This document shows positions 34,901-45,337 of a DNA stretch of 45,337 bases, one piece after another. The stretch's first letter is position 1, and each line of letters begins with the position of its first letter. Origin of the DNA: Branchiostoma floridae (Eukaryota; Chordata; Leptocardii; Amphioxiformes; Branchiostomatidae); NCBI RefSeq assembly GCF_000003815.2, contig NC_049982.1, positions 19,047,285-19,092,621 of the forward strand, in the 5' to 3' direction. The translations under genes were made by a program, and so were the position numbers. The notes under the pieces were generated by a model that was not told where the DNA came from, ran no database searches, and saw nothing but the letters and a program-made list of their open reading frames with translations.

Positions 34901-37900
34901 AGGAAATGATACAACAGACTTGTTTGATTTAGTAAGTAATTGATAAGTAAGACTTCATATTTTGGAAAACTTGTGAAAGTAAACAACTAGTATAATTTAT
35001 GCACATATATTAAATGACTTGGTTTCAAATAATGAAATCATTTCAGATACCGAACAGCGTACCGACCGGCAACTTGTTACCGTGACGAGACCTACTGTTG
35101 TTCCGGATACACACTGGTTGGAGGAAGTTGTGTTAGTAAGTTAAACTCACATCCATCAGCATCTGCATTCAACAGAAAGGCGCATTATTTTCTATTTCTT
35201 TACTGCCTTCACCAAGAAGGGTGTGTTTACATGCGCCCGTTTGTTTGCGCGCAAACGAACCCAAAGTCTAGAATGTGATCCACGTGACCCGTTAGCAAAT
35301 CGGAGTAGATAACCTGCAAACATTTCATCTATTCAAGCTATTGTCTTGAAATATCAAGTTGAGAACTTTAAAACTTGTCTATATTGTTTGAAGATAGGAC
35401 ATAGAATTGGTGTGACGTGAGACAATTAGACGTTGTAATTAGGCGTTAACAGGTTACAAGGGTCGCATGTCTAATTGAGTGATGTTCAAAACGACCCTTT
35501 GCTCACCTGCTATCGTCATTGCGGATGCATTTTAAAACGACACAACAATATGAAAATCAAATGCTTGCTCTGTATCTTCTACTTTGGCAGACGAATGTGT
35601 TTTTTTTAAATCTAAATCTAAATCTAAATGGATTCACGTCTTGATTATTTGCGTGGATATTTGGGGGTCTATCGGCAATTTTGTCCGTCTGCAATTCTTT
35701 CCTCGCCTTGTCGAGTGGAAAAGTTAATTGGTTTCATTGATCATGAGTAATAAATCAATGCCAGTGAGTATTTTGTAGCAATTTTCATTTGATTTACTTT
35801 AGTATATATAGCTTTGGATAACTATGATGACGCTGGTATAAATATATTTTGTAATCAAAGTGACTGTGTAGGTTGTACATGTATATTCGTATAATCTTGT
35901 TTCCAACATTGAAGCCATTAAACTTGCGTTTAGCTTATTCTTATTCTCTTTGTATTTTCTTCTCAGGTGCTGGGAACTGTGTGCCAGGTACGTTATGTAT
36001 CATATTGTTCTACTAAATCATAAAACATGCCACACTGTTCGGTAACAATTTTATCCCAGACAGCGATTATCCCAATGGTTCTTATTGCACCCACCATCGG
36101 CTATCATTCATATTTGCCAGGTACAAATTGCATTGTCGAAGAAGACGTTAATTTGTCCTGTTCGTTCCCGAACACAATTGTCCATGGCTTTATTTGTAGC
36201 CTCCCTCTACATGTAGGTGGGGCTGGTGTTAATTTGGGAAAGGAACGTTACACTGATGTTTGATGCATATATGTTCATCTTAGAGGCTCTCAATACGGTG
36301 TCGCGGCGGCAATCGTTGAGAACCGGTGTGACAGCGATCTCGCCCCCCCTGTGATCTCGCCCCCCCGGGGGGCGAGATCACTAGCGTTTTCGCCCCCCTT
36401 TAGCGTTTTCGCCCCCCCCCCCCCCCAAAGCAGCTGGTTACTACATATCACAGGTGCGCTACCTGGCACTATACTGCACCTGGGGAGTAATGTATATGGT
36501 GTGTTACCTGGTACCTATATGGTACCTTATTACCGTACCGTAAGATGTCATACCTCGAAAGTCGATACTATATTGTTCGGTGCAAACATAACATTGAAAT
36601 GAAAAAGACAATTTTTGCAGCTGAGGTGGCATAAAAACAGTGCTACTGCGAACGTATAAATCAACACCGTCTATGGTACGGAATACGTCAGCTATATGTT
36701 TTCAATTTGTCACAGTGTTTTTTTCTTGTGCTGGAAACATTTCCAAAGCACTAACAAAAACACACGTGAATAATAGTTTCTCATTATAAACACTATCTAC
36801 GCGCAAGTTGATATAGCTGTTGCTAAATGCTACACAAACACTGGTAAAGTACCAGTCTTAAGAAACACGGGTAAACGCATCAGTTCCTAAATACTAGAAA
36901 AAACAGTCATGTTGGAGGTGAAGATATCCCTTGGCCAGGTGCATATACCAAAATGTGCGTTATTCTAATTAATACCTAATATTTGCATAATTAATAAAGA
37001 CATTACATAGTTATTTTGTGGTCACTTCATGGTAGAGACTTCATATTGGAGATATATAGGTTGCTTGAGGACAGGTGAATACAATGAAATACATCTTATG
37101 ACAAGACTCAGGTATATGCAATAATTGGAATACAAGGGACCCAACCCTCCTTGTCTGAAACAAGTTCAACTATCTTATTACCATGTAATTACGTTAATAT
37201 TGATACTATGAATGGAGTTATGTATCAAACTCGTGTACTTATATCATTCTGAAACTGCATTTTGTGATTTATACCAATCAACTTCTAAAATGTCATGTAA
37301 ACCCGTTTTTTTGGGGGGGGGCGAAATCGCTAAAGGGGGGCGAGGTAGGGGGGCGAGAACACTAGCCGGGGAGGGCGAGATCGCTAGTGATTTCGCCCCG
37401 GGGGGGCGAGATCGCTAGTGATTTCGCCCCCGGGGGGGCGAGATCACGGGGGGGCGAGATCGCTGTCACACCGGGACCACATTGGTCATCGCAAATTAGG
37501 CCCCCCCCCCCAAAAAAAAACGCTGTCCGCATCTAATTTACACAGAAAGCTATTTCATATGTCAAGGTGCAATGTATATTTTATCATGATCAGTTTACCT
37601 TTTTTTAAAGTAGTTTACATCAAGGCTATTTTTTTTTGTCATCTTAACGATCAATGGTGATTTCGAGGTTTGAAACTCTTTATAGAATCCAACGTCCTTC
37701 CCGTACTAACACTACGTTTTCACACGTCAAACATTATTGTCATCACATGGGGTTCACGCGTTCAGTGTTGGTGAAATTGTTGCATGCGTTGGAACGGAAA
37801 TTGTGACTTATCAGTACTTGTCTGTAGACAAGTTTGTTATGTGCAATACTATTCTTATCTATGTTTTCAGGTAGAGCGCTAGAGATCCAAATAAACGATG

Positions 37901-40900
37901 ATAGGTCTGCCTACCACAGTTTATCATCATTGAATACAAGCTCATTGCTACAGACCATACACGTACTGTTCGTTTTGGAAGAGCTGACATTTCTTCCCAT
38001 GGGCTAAACATTGGCCCAACCCGCGTGTTTCCATGACAAATGACGCTTTGAATAAACCGGACCTTCGAGTTGGTAGCACTACGTTGTCCACATGCCAAAC
38101 ATCATACGGATCCATCCACAAATTTCTAGAGTTATGCTGTCCACAAACACACCCCACTAACATACACACAGACACAAGTAAAAACGGCAACAAAAACATA
38201 ACCTTCTTAGCGAAGCTCGAAGGTAAATAAGAGTTTGTCAATTCCCTACAGTACACGGAGGTTGGTCGGTGCCGGTTGAAACGAGAAGGCCCGGTTCTCC
38301 CCGTTGTGGCGCCACGATTGTGACTGTAACCCGTTCCTGTAACAACCCGGCTCCGGACTGCGGTGGAGACACATGCCCGGGACCAGCGACGTACTGCGAA
38401 CGAAGACAAACCCCATGTCCAAGTAAGTCAACACTTTGTGGTTTGATGTCTGGAAATTCTTTAATTGACATATGAATGAAAGACCTTTATTGTACAGCCA
38501 TAACTCGAAGGCACATACAGGTACAGGAAAGTATGGACTACAGCTTGCACCAGTTGCACAGTTTTGCACTAAACTAACGTTTTCTCCAGTACAGTACATG
38601 TCTTTAAGTTGGAACAGATTATGTTACTTGTAAGGGATTTGCCTAAGCGCAATAAAATGCAGATTTATTTTTTTGTATTCAGTAGGTGTTAGAAGTGTAA
38701 AAGGTTCTTTCATACAGTTAAAAGTACAATTCTTTCCCATGCCAATGAAACAGTTAACAATCTAAGATAAGATTTCGTTAATCTACACGACATTGGTAAA
38801 GCCTATGGTACAGAGGATAGATAACTTGTGACAACTACTATGCTGATGGAATGTTTTTTCTAGTGTACCTGAGATGCATGCCTATGTCCTGTTTATTTTC
38901 TGCACAAATTTTGCACACGCCAGTGATGGATTCGATCTCAAACGCACGTATTCAGTGCTTTTTGGACAAATATGCTCTCTTCCAGATTCTGTTGTGGTCA
39001 TCACGACTCGTTTTGTCCCTAAAATTAAGCGTACCATTCTATACATGTAATGACACAACTTCGTCACGTATAGTTTAGGGAATGAAATACCGTATTGTTA
39101 CTGTGGCTTTGCAGCATTTTGGGGATTTGGAGGCTTCTTCGGGATATTCTTGATAATGGGGATGTTTGGTGACCCTCATTTCTCAACAACCGACATGAAA
39201 ACCTACACCTTTAACGGCCACGGAGAATACACGCTTGTGAATGCACTGGATGGAGAATTCCTTCTACAAGGCAGGACACGAAGGGCCGTCGACTCTGACG
39301 GTTTAGAAACCGCCGCCACAGTCCTCAGTGCTGTTGCTACCAAGATGTCTACTTCGTCTTCTGTTCAAGTCAACCTGGAAGAAAATGGTAGGATCTTACT
39401 GGGTTTTGGGAATGAAATGCCGTATCGTATTTTTGCCGTCTCTTCTTTCTTGTCGTTAATTTGCTCATCATCATCAAGAGCAATAATGATCGTGTGTTTT
39501 CAACATTTGTACTGTTTGCTACAGCTGAGTTATTAGGGGTTGAACACTATGAGTTAGATGTTGCAGATTTTGGAAGCAGAATGTAATGTTAGGAAAGGTT
39601 CTACAGTACCTGCGAGTCATATTGTTGTTTTTTCCATCTCCAGAGCTCCACCTGTTTGTTGACAACATGCGTATCCAAGAGTTCAATGACCTGGCAGACG
39701 AGGAGATGCTCTCCTTCACCAACGTGCGCGTCTCCAAAGGAATGGGAGGATCTGTTGTGGCCGAGTTCTCATCAGGTATTGTCTAGTTACACGTTAGCGT
39801 GTTGAAACATGTTGGTCAACATCTTTTTCATTAGAGCACATTGTTTAATCACTTTTTCATTATTTCATGCAGTGCAATACCCAGATGAAAATGGCTATTC
39901 AGAACTGACGGTCCAACTGGTGTTTATAACCGTGAATAACCTTTGCCTCTCGTAGATTTTAGAGCGATATTGTTGTTGAATTTTCCAAAATCTGATCTGA
40001 GAATACCAGATGTTTGCATTGCGAGTGGTTGCTTGTACCATACAGACAGCTTTCTAAAACGTGTATTGGCATACCCATTTCACAGGTGCCAGGGTAGAGG
40101 TTTACCAAGAGACTGGAGTCCTTGCAATGTCGATGCATCTTACGGATGACTACGTGGGCCAGACGAAAGGGCTGATGGGAGTTTGGAATGGAGACCCGGA
40201 TGATGACTTCACTCGCCCGGATGGAACGATCCTCAGTACCAACGCCACTGATGAGGAAATATACGACTGGGGACTGCTATGTGAGTTTCTTTTGTGAAAA
40301 ACGTATACACACAAATCGTTAACTCTGTCAACAGTGTTTTACGCTAGGCAACATCTTTATCAAATTTAAATGCATATACAAGTATCGTTGTGGTGAGTAT
40401 ACATTACTTCTATACATAAATTATGTACATATCACATATCTGTCAGTTATATAATGCAGTCATTGGCTAATGGATTGCAAAAGAAGTGTTATTCTATATT
40501 AACTGCGATGGCTTCGCTTTGATTTTAATAGGGGAGATTACTGAGGCCGAGAGTATCTTCTACTATGGAAACAACAGCTACGCTGACTTCCGCAACCAGG
40601 ACCCGTCCTACCGCCCCATCTTTGATCCGGTGTTTGACGATCCTGAACTTGAACGAGAGGTAAGAGGAACTAACTTTTGTGTCCTGGCTTCCGGGAAATG
40701 ACTATTTATAGTCTGTTGACGTTCTTCTTTATATAGATAAGCAAATTAGAACCAATACTAAATTTAAAATATGTGTTCACACCTAGGCAAGGGAAGTCTG
40801 CGGTGACAACAAAGTGTGCTTGTTTGATGCATCTGTTACCAAAAATGTCACCATTGGACTGGGAACCTTGACTGCTCAAGAGCGGAACCTCCAGATTGGC

Positions 40901-43900
40901 GAAAGTCTTGGTGAGTCTTACATGCACATATACAGGCCTCAGGCGTAGTGTGTGCACCAGGAAATCCCCCCCCCCACCATTACTTTGCCTAGTAAGAGGT
41001 ATACATAGATAATTCACCTTATACTGTTCAAAATTTCTGAGTAACTTTTCCTCGCAAGTTACCTGTTGTCGTGACAAGATTCGATTTTCAAATGGATAGT
41101 AAGTTTCAGACGAGTTGATACATCCTGAGTTATCTTTTGCTTTCTCTAGGTACACACATACACATACCCATCAACGATGTAGAATACTGTACTATAGCCC
41201 TGGATGTCAGGACATACAGTATTCTAGATCAGCTTCATCCATCATCTGATTTAGCATCAATACATCAATTAGATTAGTCATTCTTTTATTCTCACTGCTT
41301 TCTCATTTTAAAAGTTAAATCCAGGAAAGAGTCTCATCTTTTGTCCCTGAACCTTCCTTCCTTGTAGTGAATTCTCCTCCAATCATCGAAGGCCCAGTCA
41401 GCTTAAATGTTAGTGTCGGAGACGTCGTGAGTTTCTCCTTCACTGCCACCGACCTGAAGGGCGACCCTGTCACGGTAGCTGCGGAAACCCTTCCGCCGGG
41501 AGCAACATTTGAGTATGGCGGCAACACGGCAACAGTCACGTGGAATGTCGTTGACGATGACGGTCCGGCAATGAAGTAAATATGATATAATATGTTCTTT
41601 AGCCAGTACATTCTAACTAGATTGCACATCGAAAACCACTCCTGTAACAGTTATAGTCTGCAGTGTTGAAAGAGCGTTAACTTATTTGATTGAAGTATAA
41701 GCAATTTTAATTGCACTTTTGTGTATGTTTATGTAGATACCGGTATTACAAAGTATACTTACAACTGCACTAGGTTTGATCATAAAATAGTTGAAATCGC
41801 CGTTTTTTTTATTCATTTACGTTATTGCATCTACCTCTTCTGTATTTGCTGCTTATTTTTTCTGTCAATGTTCTTCTTCATAATCAGCTTCTCCGCGACC
41901 AATTCCCGTGACCAGACCACTCTCTACACCCCACAAGTCAACCTGTGTAAATGTCAAAACGGCGGCGACTGTGACTTCGGCACTCTGGCTGATGGGGAGG
42001 ATCCAGACGGAGATCTGCGTGTGGTCGCCTGTCAGTGCCCATCTCCATATACAGGTAGAGTGGCGCGTTCTGCACTGACTTGTCGCTTTGTTACAATTTT
42101 TATATTTCAGCCATACCATAGGTATGGTGAAATATATTGTATTCGTAATGTTTCTTTCTTCTTTCTTTCTTTCTTTCTCCTGCCAAGTCTTCAAATCGAA
42201 TCAACTCCGCCGTTTTTTAACCGATTGACTTGAAATTTGGCACAAAGGTAGAGTAAGTCAATACCCTCAGGCGTTTTTTTCATTTTTTTTCATATCTGCC
42301 TTTGAAATGATTTTATTGAGGTTTTTGTCAATTTTTATGTATATTTTGGGCTCCTGTACCCTGGTATTACAGCCGAATGACATGAAATTTGGTACAGAGG
42401 TGCCCTGATCATATGCCCACCCAGATTTGATAACAGTTTTGGTATACGGTACAACAAAATGCTTAATTTTGCGATTTTTGGCCATTTTTTGACAAAAAAA
42501 AGCACATTTTTGCCTCCTGTACCCTCGTTTTACAACCGAATGACCTGAAATTTGGTATAAAAGTGCCCTTCAATTTTGTGCGCATGAATTCAATAACAGT
42601 TTTTCCATACAGTACAACATAATGCTTAATATTGCAATTTTATGGCCATTTTTAGACAAAAATTGGACATTTTTGGCTCCTGTTCCCTCGTTTTACAACC
42701 AAATGACCCGAAATTTGGTAAAGGGGTGCTCTAGATATTTATCCAAATGACCCATGTATAATTTTTGGCATGGAACACTTTAAAATGATATATTTGGGAA
42801 TTTTTTTGGTCATTTTCCAATGGCCAAAGGGGTCAACGACCTCAAGGCCTATTGTTGCATGAGGGAGATGGCTGAAATATGCTGTATTTGCTCTCAAGCA
42901 AATGTCGGCCTTTCTAGTGTTCTTATGTTTCATTATCACCAAGTTTTACCTTGTCCAGTGAGAAGTTACATTAGTATACGATTAATGACCTGTCGGCTAG
43001 TACTTTCAAAGGAATTTCAACACGTTTTTACAGCATACAAACTCTTTTTCTTCTCGATATGTGTATAAGCCTAAACGTTTTACAACTTTGTTGCAGGTCA
43101 GTTCTGCGAAGACTTTAATGAGTGCGAGGCCGGCACAGACGACTGTGGAGAAAACGCTGCTTGTGTGAACGGATCTGGAGCATATCGCTGTGAATGTGAG
43201 CCCGGCTTCTATCCCAATCCCAATGACACGTCGTGCCAAGGTGAGATTTTTTATTCACCCTCCTCTCTTCTCATGGTAATAAAGCTATTCAATTGGTAAA
43301 CATATTGGTGCATAATTTTAACGCCTAACATGCTATGGAGTACTCACATACCCAAATGGNNNNNNNNNNNNNNNNNNNNNNNNNNNNNNNNNNNNNNNNN
43401 NNNNNNNNNNNNNNNNNNNNNNNNNNNNNNNNNNNNNNNNNNNNNNNNNNNNNNNNNNNATCGTCACTAGATCACGCCGATGTTGTTTGGCACAGTTGCT
43501 TAGATTCTGGCTCGGAGACTTCTTGAGCGAGTGCAATATGAACGCTCCCTCGCGGTATCTGGTGCCGCGAGGGGGTCATCAAATTCTTCCCTCCTTCAAG
43601 ACCTCGGCTGGGAAAAACTATCCCAGCGACGTTATGTCCATTGTTTTATAAAATTGACAGTGGTCAATCTCGACAGTACTTAACTGACTTGTTACCGCCA
43701 GCAGTTTCTGAAGCAACGTCAGACAACCTTCGTAACAAATTAAATGGGCTAATCAAAAAAGTTAACCCTTGATTGAAAAACTAAGAGAGAAAATCAACTG
43801 ACTGATGCGTAACTTCATTGCTCAACAATAAATCTTGTCATGTCTGTCCCCAGACTGTCCCTATGGATACAGGGGATACATGGGTAACTGCTACCGCTTC

Positions 43901-44636
43901 TGGGGCGGGAAGAACGCTCAGAACTACAGCGGTGCCAGACAGGTGTGTCAGGAGAACGGAGGGGACATCTACATGTGGAGGAGCGCTGCTGCTGTCGCTG
44001 CACTCAAGAGGAAACTGAAAAGGTTAGAACCTGTGGATCTGTCATTTTGTAAGCGAATTGTTGAAAAGATTATCGTCCATGTTTCATTTAGGAAAAATAG
44101 CTAGTCATGGAAAATAATTCTATTCCTTATGAGATTAATCAGTGCAAAAAATGCTATTTTGGGAAGAATTGTCTACGTATATGTACATTCATCTTGAAAT
44201 AGATTAGTTATAGGTTAACGACAAGAAATAGATAAATCTTATATATGGAAACATAATTGATCGGAAAATAAACACTTATAGCATGCACGTTACCATTTTG
44301 GGAATTCAGGTAGATAAGAAGCGAACCCCCCAATTTGCTATAAAAACGACGGTAAGTATACAACAGCATAATGTGTGACTTGTACATGTCTATTTCAGCG
44401 ACCACTCCCCAAGTCTGTGGGTAGGCCTGAGTGATGAGGACCTGGAGGGAACCTTCCTGTGGGCTGACGGCCTGGCTTTGGGCGGGAACGACTTCACCGA
44501 CTGGTCTCCCAACCAACCGCGCAACACGGCTGAGAAGGACTGCGTCGTCGGACGGAGGGTCCACTGGTACCGCTGGAAGGTCGTGCCCTGCAGCTACAGG
44601 AGGGCCTTCATCTGTCAATCACCACGGGCTCTGTGA
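31872..44636 (+). CDS. Secreted EMI-TSP1-VWD-EGF-C-type-lectin protein (mucin-like)
   Basis: Fifteen plus-strand exons: 31872-31954, 33384-33485, 35047-35135, 35967-35987, 38252-38422, 39115-39387, 39644-39775, 40086-40280, 40532-40659, 40787-40910, 41368-41575, 41888-42054, 43097-43240, 43854-44022 and 44399-44636 (stop TGA). They sum to 2244 nt (747 aa) and every junction phase agrees. Domain order: signal peptide MRHWEKYAFVCLLLLTLF; EMI from NVCHRQISYEC to YCCSGYT; TSP1-like from HGGWS to TPCP; VWD starting MFGDPHFSTTD...YTFNGHGEYTL and ending KGLMGVWNGDPDDDF...DWGLLWE, as in MUC4/SUSD2/Mesh; a segment CGDNKVCLFDASVT; an Ig/cadherin-like stretch from NSPPIIEGP; an EGF (CKCQNGGDCDF); a calcium-binding EGF (DFNECEAGTDDC); and a CTLD ending FICQSP. 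The CTLD has WSPNQPR, with no EPN/QPD or WND motif. An alternative in-frame ATG lies at 31860, with a stop just upstream at 31830. Probably an extracellular-matrix or mucus component (inferred). Confidence 0.88.
33241..33300. repeat. 20-bp tandem repeat, three units
   Basis: TGTGTCATCTCTG(C/T)ACAGAA is repeated exactly in register at 33241, 33261 and 33281, the last unit ending differently. It lies in intron 1 of the mucin-like gene. Confidence 0.9.
33536..34428. mobile_element. Tc1/mariner-like inverted-repeat element
   Basis: The terminal inverted repeats share GAGGGTGAGTCAGAAAGTAA and continue TGCAAG (33536-33561 and 34403-34428). Diverged homology of the arms continues inward (GGCATA...ATCTTGAGATTGAA against TTCAATCTCAAGAGGACGTATGCC). 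The centre has TTTAAACAGTT-AAG-AACTGTTTAAA near 33975. The end sequence is mariner-like, but no transposase frame or clean TA duplication was found. It lies in intron 2 of the mucin-like gene. Confidence 0.6.
36323..37474. mobile_element. GC-rich inverted-repeat element with reiterated GATCTCGCCCCCC
   Basis: The left end CCGGTGTGACAGCGATCTCG followed by CCCCCC (36323) is exactly inverted at 37474. Inside each end the word GATCTCGCCCCCC or its variants (GTTTTCGCCCCCC, GATTTCGCCCC) is repeated several times in both orientations. This can form long G/C-rich hairpins. The central 850 bp are AT-richer and unrelated. The element is in intron 4 of the mucin-like gene. No transposase and no clear target duplication. 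Confidence 0.65.
39115..40659 (+). CDS. VWD-domain exons of the mucin-like gene
   Basis: Exons 39115-39387, 39644-39775, 40086-40280 and 40532-40659 encode the VWD. The GDPHF entry and YTFNGHGEYTL strands come first, then ELHLFVDNMRIQEF, VEVYQETGVLAMSMHL, and a C-terminal block GQTKGLMGVWNGDPDDDF...DGTIL...DWGLLWEITEAESIFYY. This C-terminal block is characteristic of the VWD in MUC4, SUSD2 and Drosophila Mesh rather than of von Willebrand factor itself. The preceding FWGFGGFFGIFLIMGMF is unusually hydrophobic for a linker. Confidence 0.85.
42100..42917 (+). mobile_element. Helitron-like non-autonomous element, copy 2
   Basis: It begins TATATTTCAGCCATACC-ATAG-GTATGGTGAAATATA (a near-perfect palindrome), then TTTC repeats, CAAATCGAATCAACTCCGCC and about three 160-bp minisatellite units (CTCCTGTACCCTGGTATTAC near 42352, 42513 and 42676). 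It ends with the ATTTGCT-CTCA-AGCAAAT hairpin (42886-42903) and CTAG|T (42914-42917). It lies in the intron between the two EGF exons of the mucin-like gene. Confidence 0.75.
43360..43459. other. Assembly gap (100 N)
   Basis: Run of 100 N in the intron before the CTLD exons. Its right edge is LINE sequence. Confidence 0.99.
43460..43760 (+). mobile_element. Decayed LINE ORF2 C-terminal fragment
   Basis: Across frame breaks the plus strand reads SLDHADVVWHSC, then LERVQYERSLAVSGAARGSS, SLLQDLGWEKLSQRRYVH and QYLTDLLPPAVSEATSDNLR. The order (ADVVW...LERVQ...LGWxxLxxRR...YLxxLLPPxxS...NLR) is the conserved carboxy-terminal region of CR1/L2-like non-LTR retrotransposons. At least two frameshifts or stops make it non-functional. 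The 5' side is lost in the gap. Confidence 0.75.
43854..44636 (+). CDS. C-terminal C-type lectin domain exons of the mucin-like gene
   Basis: Exons 43854-44022 and 44399-44636 encode the CTLD: CPYGYRGYMGNCYRFWGG, AQNYSGARQVCQENGGD, LWVGLSDEDLEGTFLWADG, DWSPNQPR, DCVV and FICQSP, ending at TGA. The intron is in the middle of the CTLD, as in the minus-strand lectin gene at 3.7-4.6 kb, but in phase 2 rather than phase 0. That argues for distant rather than recent duplication of the two CTLDs. Confidence 0.88.
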
Positions 44637-44660
44637 GAACAGTATGGCGTGGCAACAGTA

Positions 44661-44949
<289 letters not shown>

Positions 44950-45109
44950 ACTTCTTTGATTATACTGGAGAGCCTATAAGAATACATGTAAAGCCAGAGG
45001 GAACTGAGACTTTTCATAGAACAAAACGAAGATCCATATGAGACATAAGCTTAAGCCACACATAGGTCTTCATTTCACTGTCTGTTTTGTTGGTTAGAGA
45101 TTAAGGTGT

Positions 45110-45145
45110 AATAAAACCTGTATCCGTACACCACAAAGAAATAAA
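45110..45145 (+). promoter_or_regulatory. Polyadenylation signals for the mucin-like gene
   Basis: AATAAA occurs at 45110-45115 and again at 45140-45145, roughly 475-505 bp after the stop codon and on the correct strand. Use is inferred. Confidence 0.45.
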
Positions 45146-45337
45146 TCTGATAGAGCGAACTATATGATAGATTGGGACACCACAGTTTGGACTATTACAG
45201 TAACTTCAACATCTAGGTAAAGCCTCTAACTAGATTGAATTCTGTTTTTTCATTCTTGATTTTATTGAGTTGTAACATCATTAAACATTCATATACAGTG
45301 ATAATAGCCAATCTCCGAGCAGATATAGGTACAGCTC

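Overview
The window looks like draft genomic DNA from an invertebrate deuterostome, most likely a lancelet (Branchiostoma). The reasons are intron-rich genes with GT-AG introns, several phase 1-1 exons each carrying one extracellular domain, domain-shuffled proteins ending in C-type lectin domains (CTLD), an animal ZNF143/ZNF76-type gene, LINE remnants, many MITE-like elements and assembly gaps. Six gaps are exactly 100 N and one is 114 N. The species assignment is inference. There are no bacterial features.

Four genes can be built by joining exons whose splice phases agree. (1) Minus strand, about 3.7-7.0 kb: the 3' part of a secreted or extracellular protein with three TIL-like cysteine-rich modules, a VWC-like segment and a terminal CTLD. 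Its 5' end is not visible. (2) Minus strand, about 8.3-17.5 kb: an intracellular leucine-rich-repeat protein of the FBXL/AMN1 cysteine-containing type, interrupted by two gaps. (3) Minus strand, about 18.3-23.4 kb: a ZNF143/ZNF76 (Staf) orthologue with the N-terminal activation repeats and the first five C2H2 fingers. The last fingers and the C-terminus are missing at or beyond a gap. (4) Plus strand, 31.9-44.6 kb: a complete 15-exon gene for a secreted protein of about 747 residues: signal peptide, EMI, TSP1-like, VWD (MUC4/SUSD2/Mesh-like), an Ig/cadherin-like segment, two EGF modules and a CTLD. All its splice phases close and its total coding length is a multiple of three.

The rest is mostly repeats. 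A Helitron-like family with a 3' hairpin and CTAG|T end occurs at 1.5-3.0 kb, 15.35-15.8 kb and 42.1-42.9 kb, and a 3'-truncated copy with an expanded 155-165 bp minisatellite lies at 16.1-17.3 kb. There are a tRNA-derived SINE at 4.1-4.4 kb, 3' fragments of non-LTR retrotransposons at 7.0 and 43.5 kb, and several inverted-repeat elements (4.7, 21.8, 24.3, 27.9, 29.1, 30.0, 33.5 and 36.3 kb). Microsatellites include (AC)n at 28.8 kb and a long CTTT/CCTT tract just after the stop of gene 4.

No operon-like co-regulation is visible. The two CTLD genes probably encode extracellular, matrix, mucus or immune-type proteins. The two genes between them are a transcription factor and a probable ubiquitin-pathway-type LRR protein. 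The most unusual items are the domain order of gene 4, the Helitron-like family with its terminal palindrome, and the GC-rich inverted-repeat element inside gene 4.
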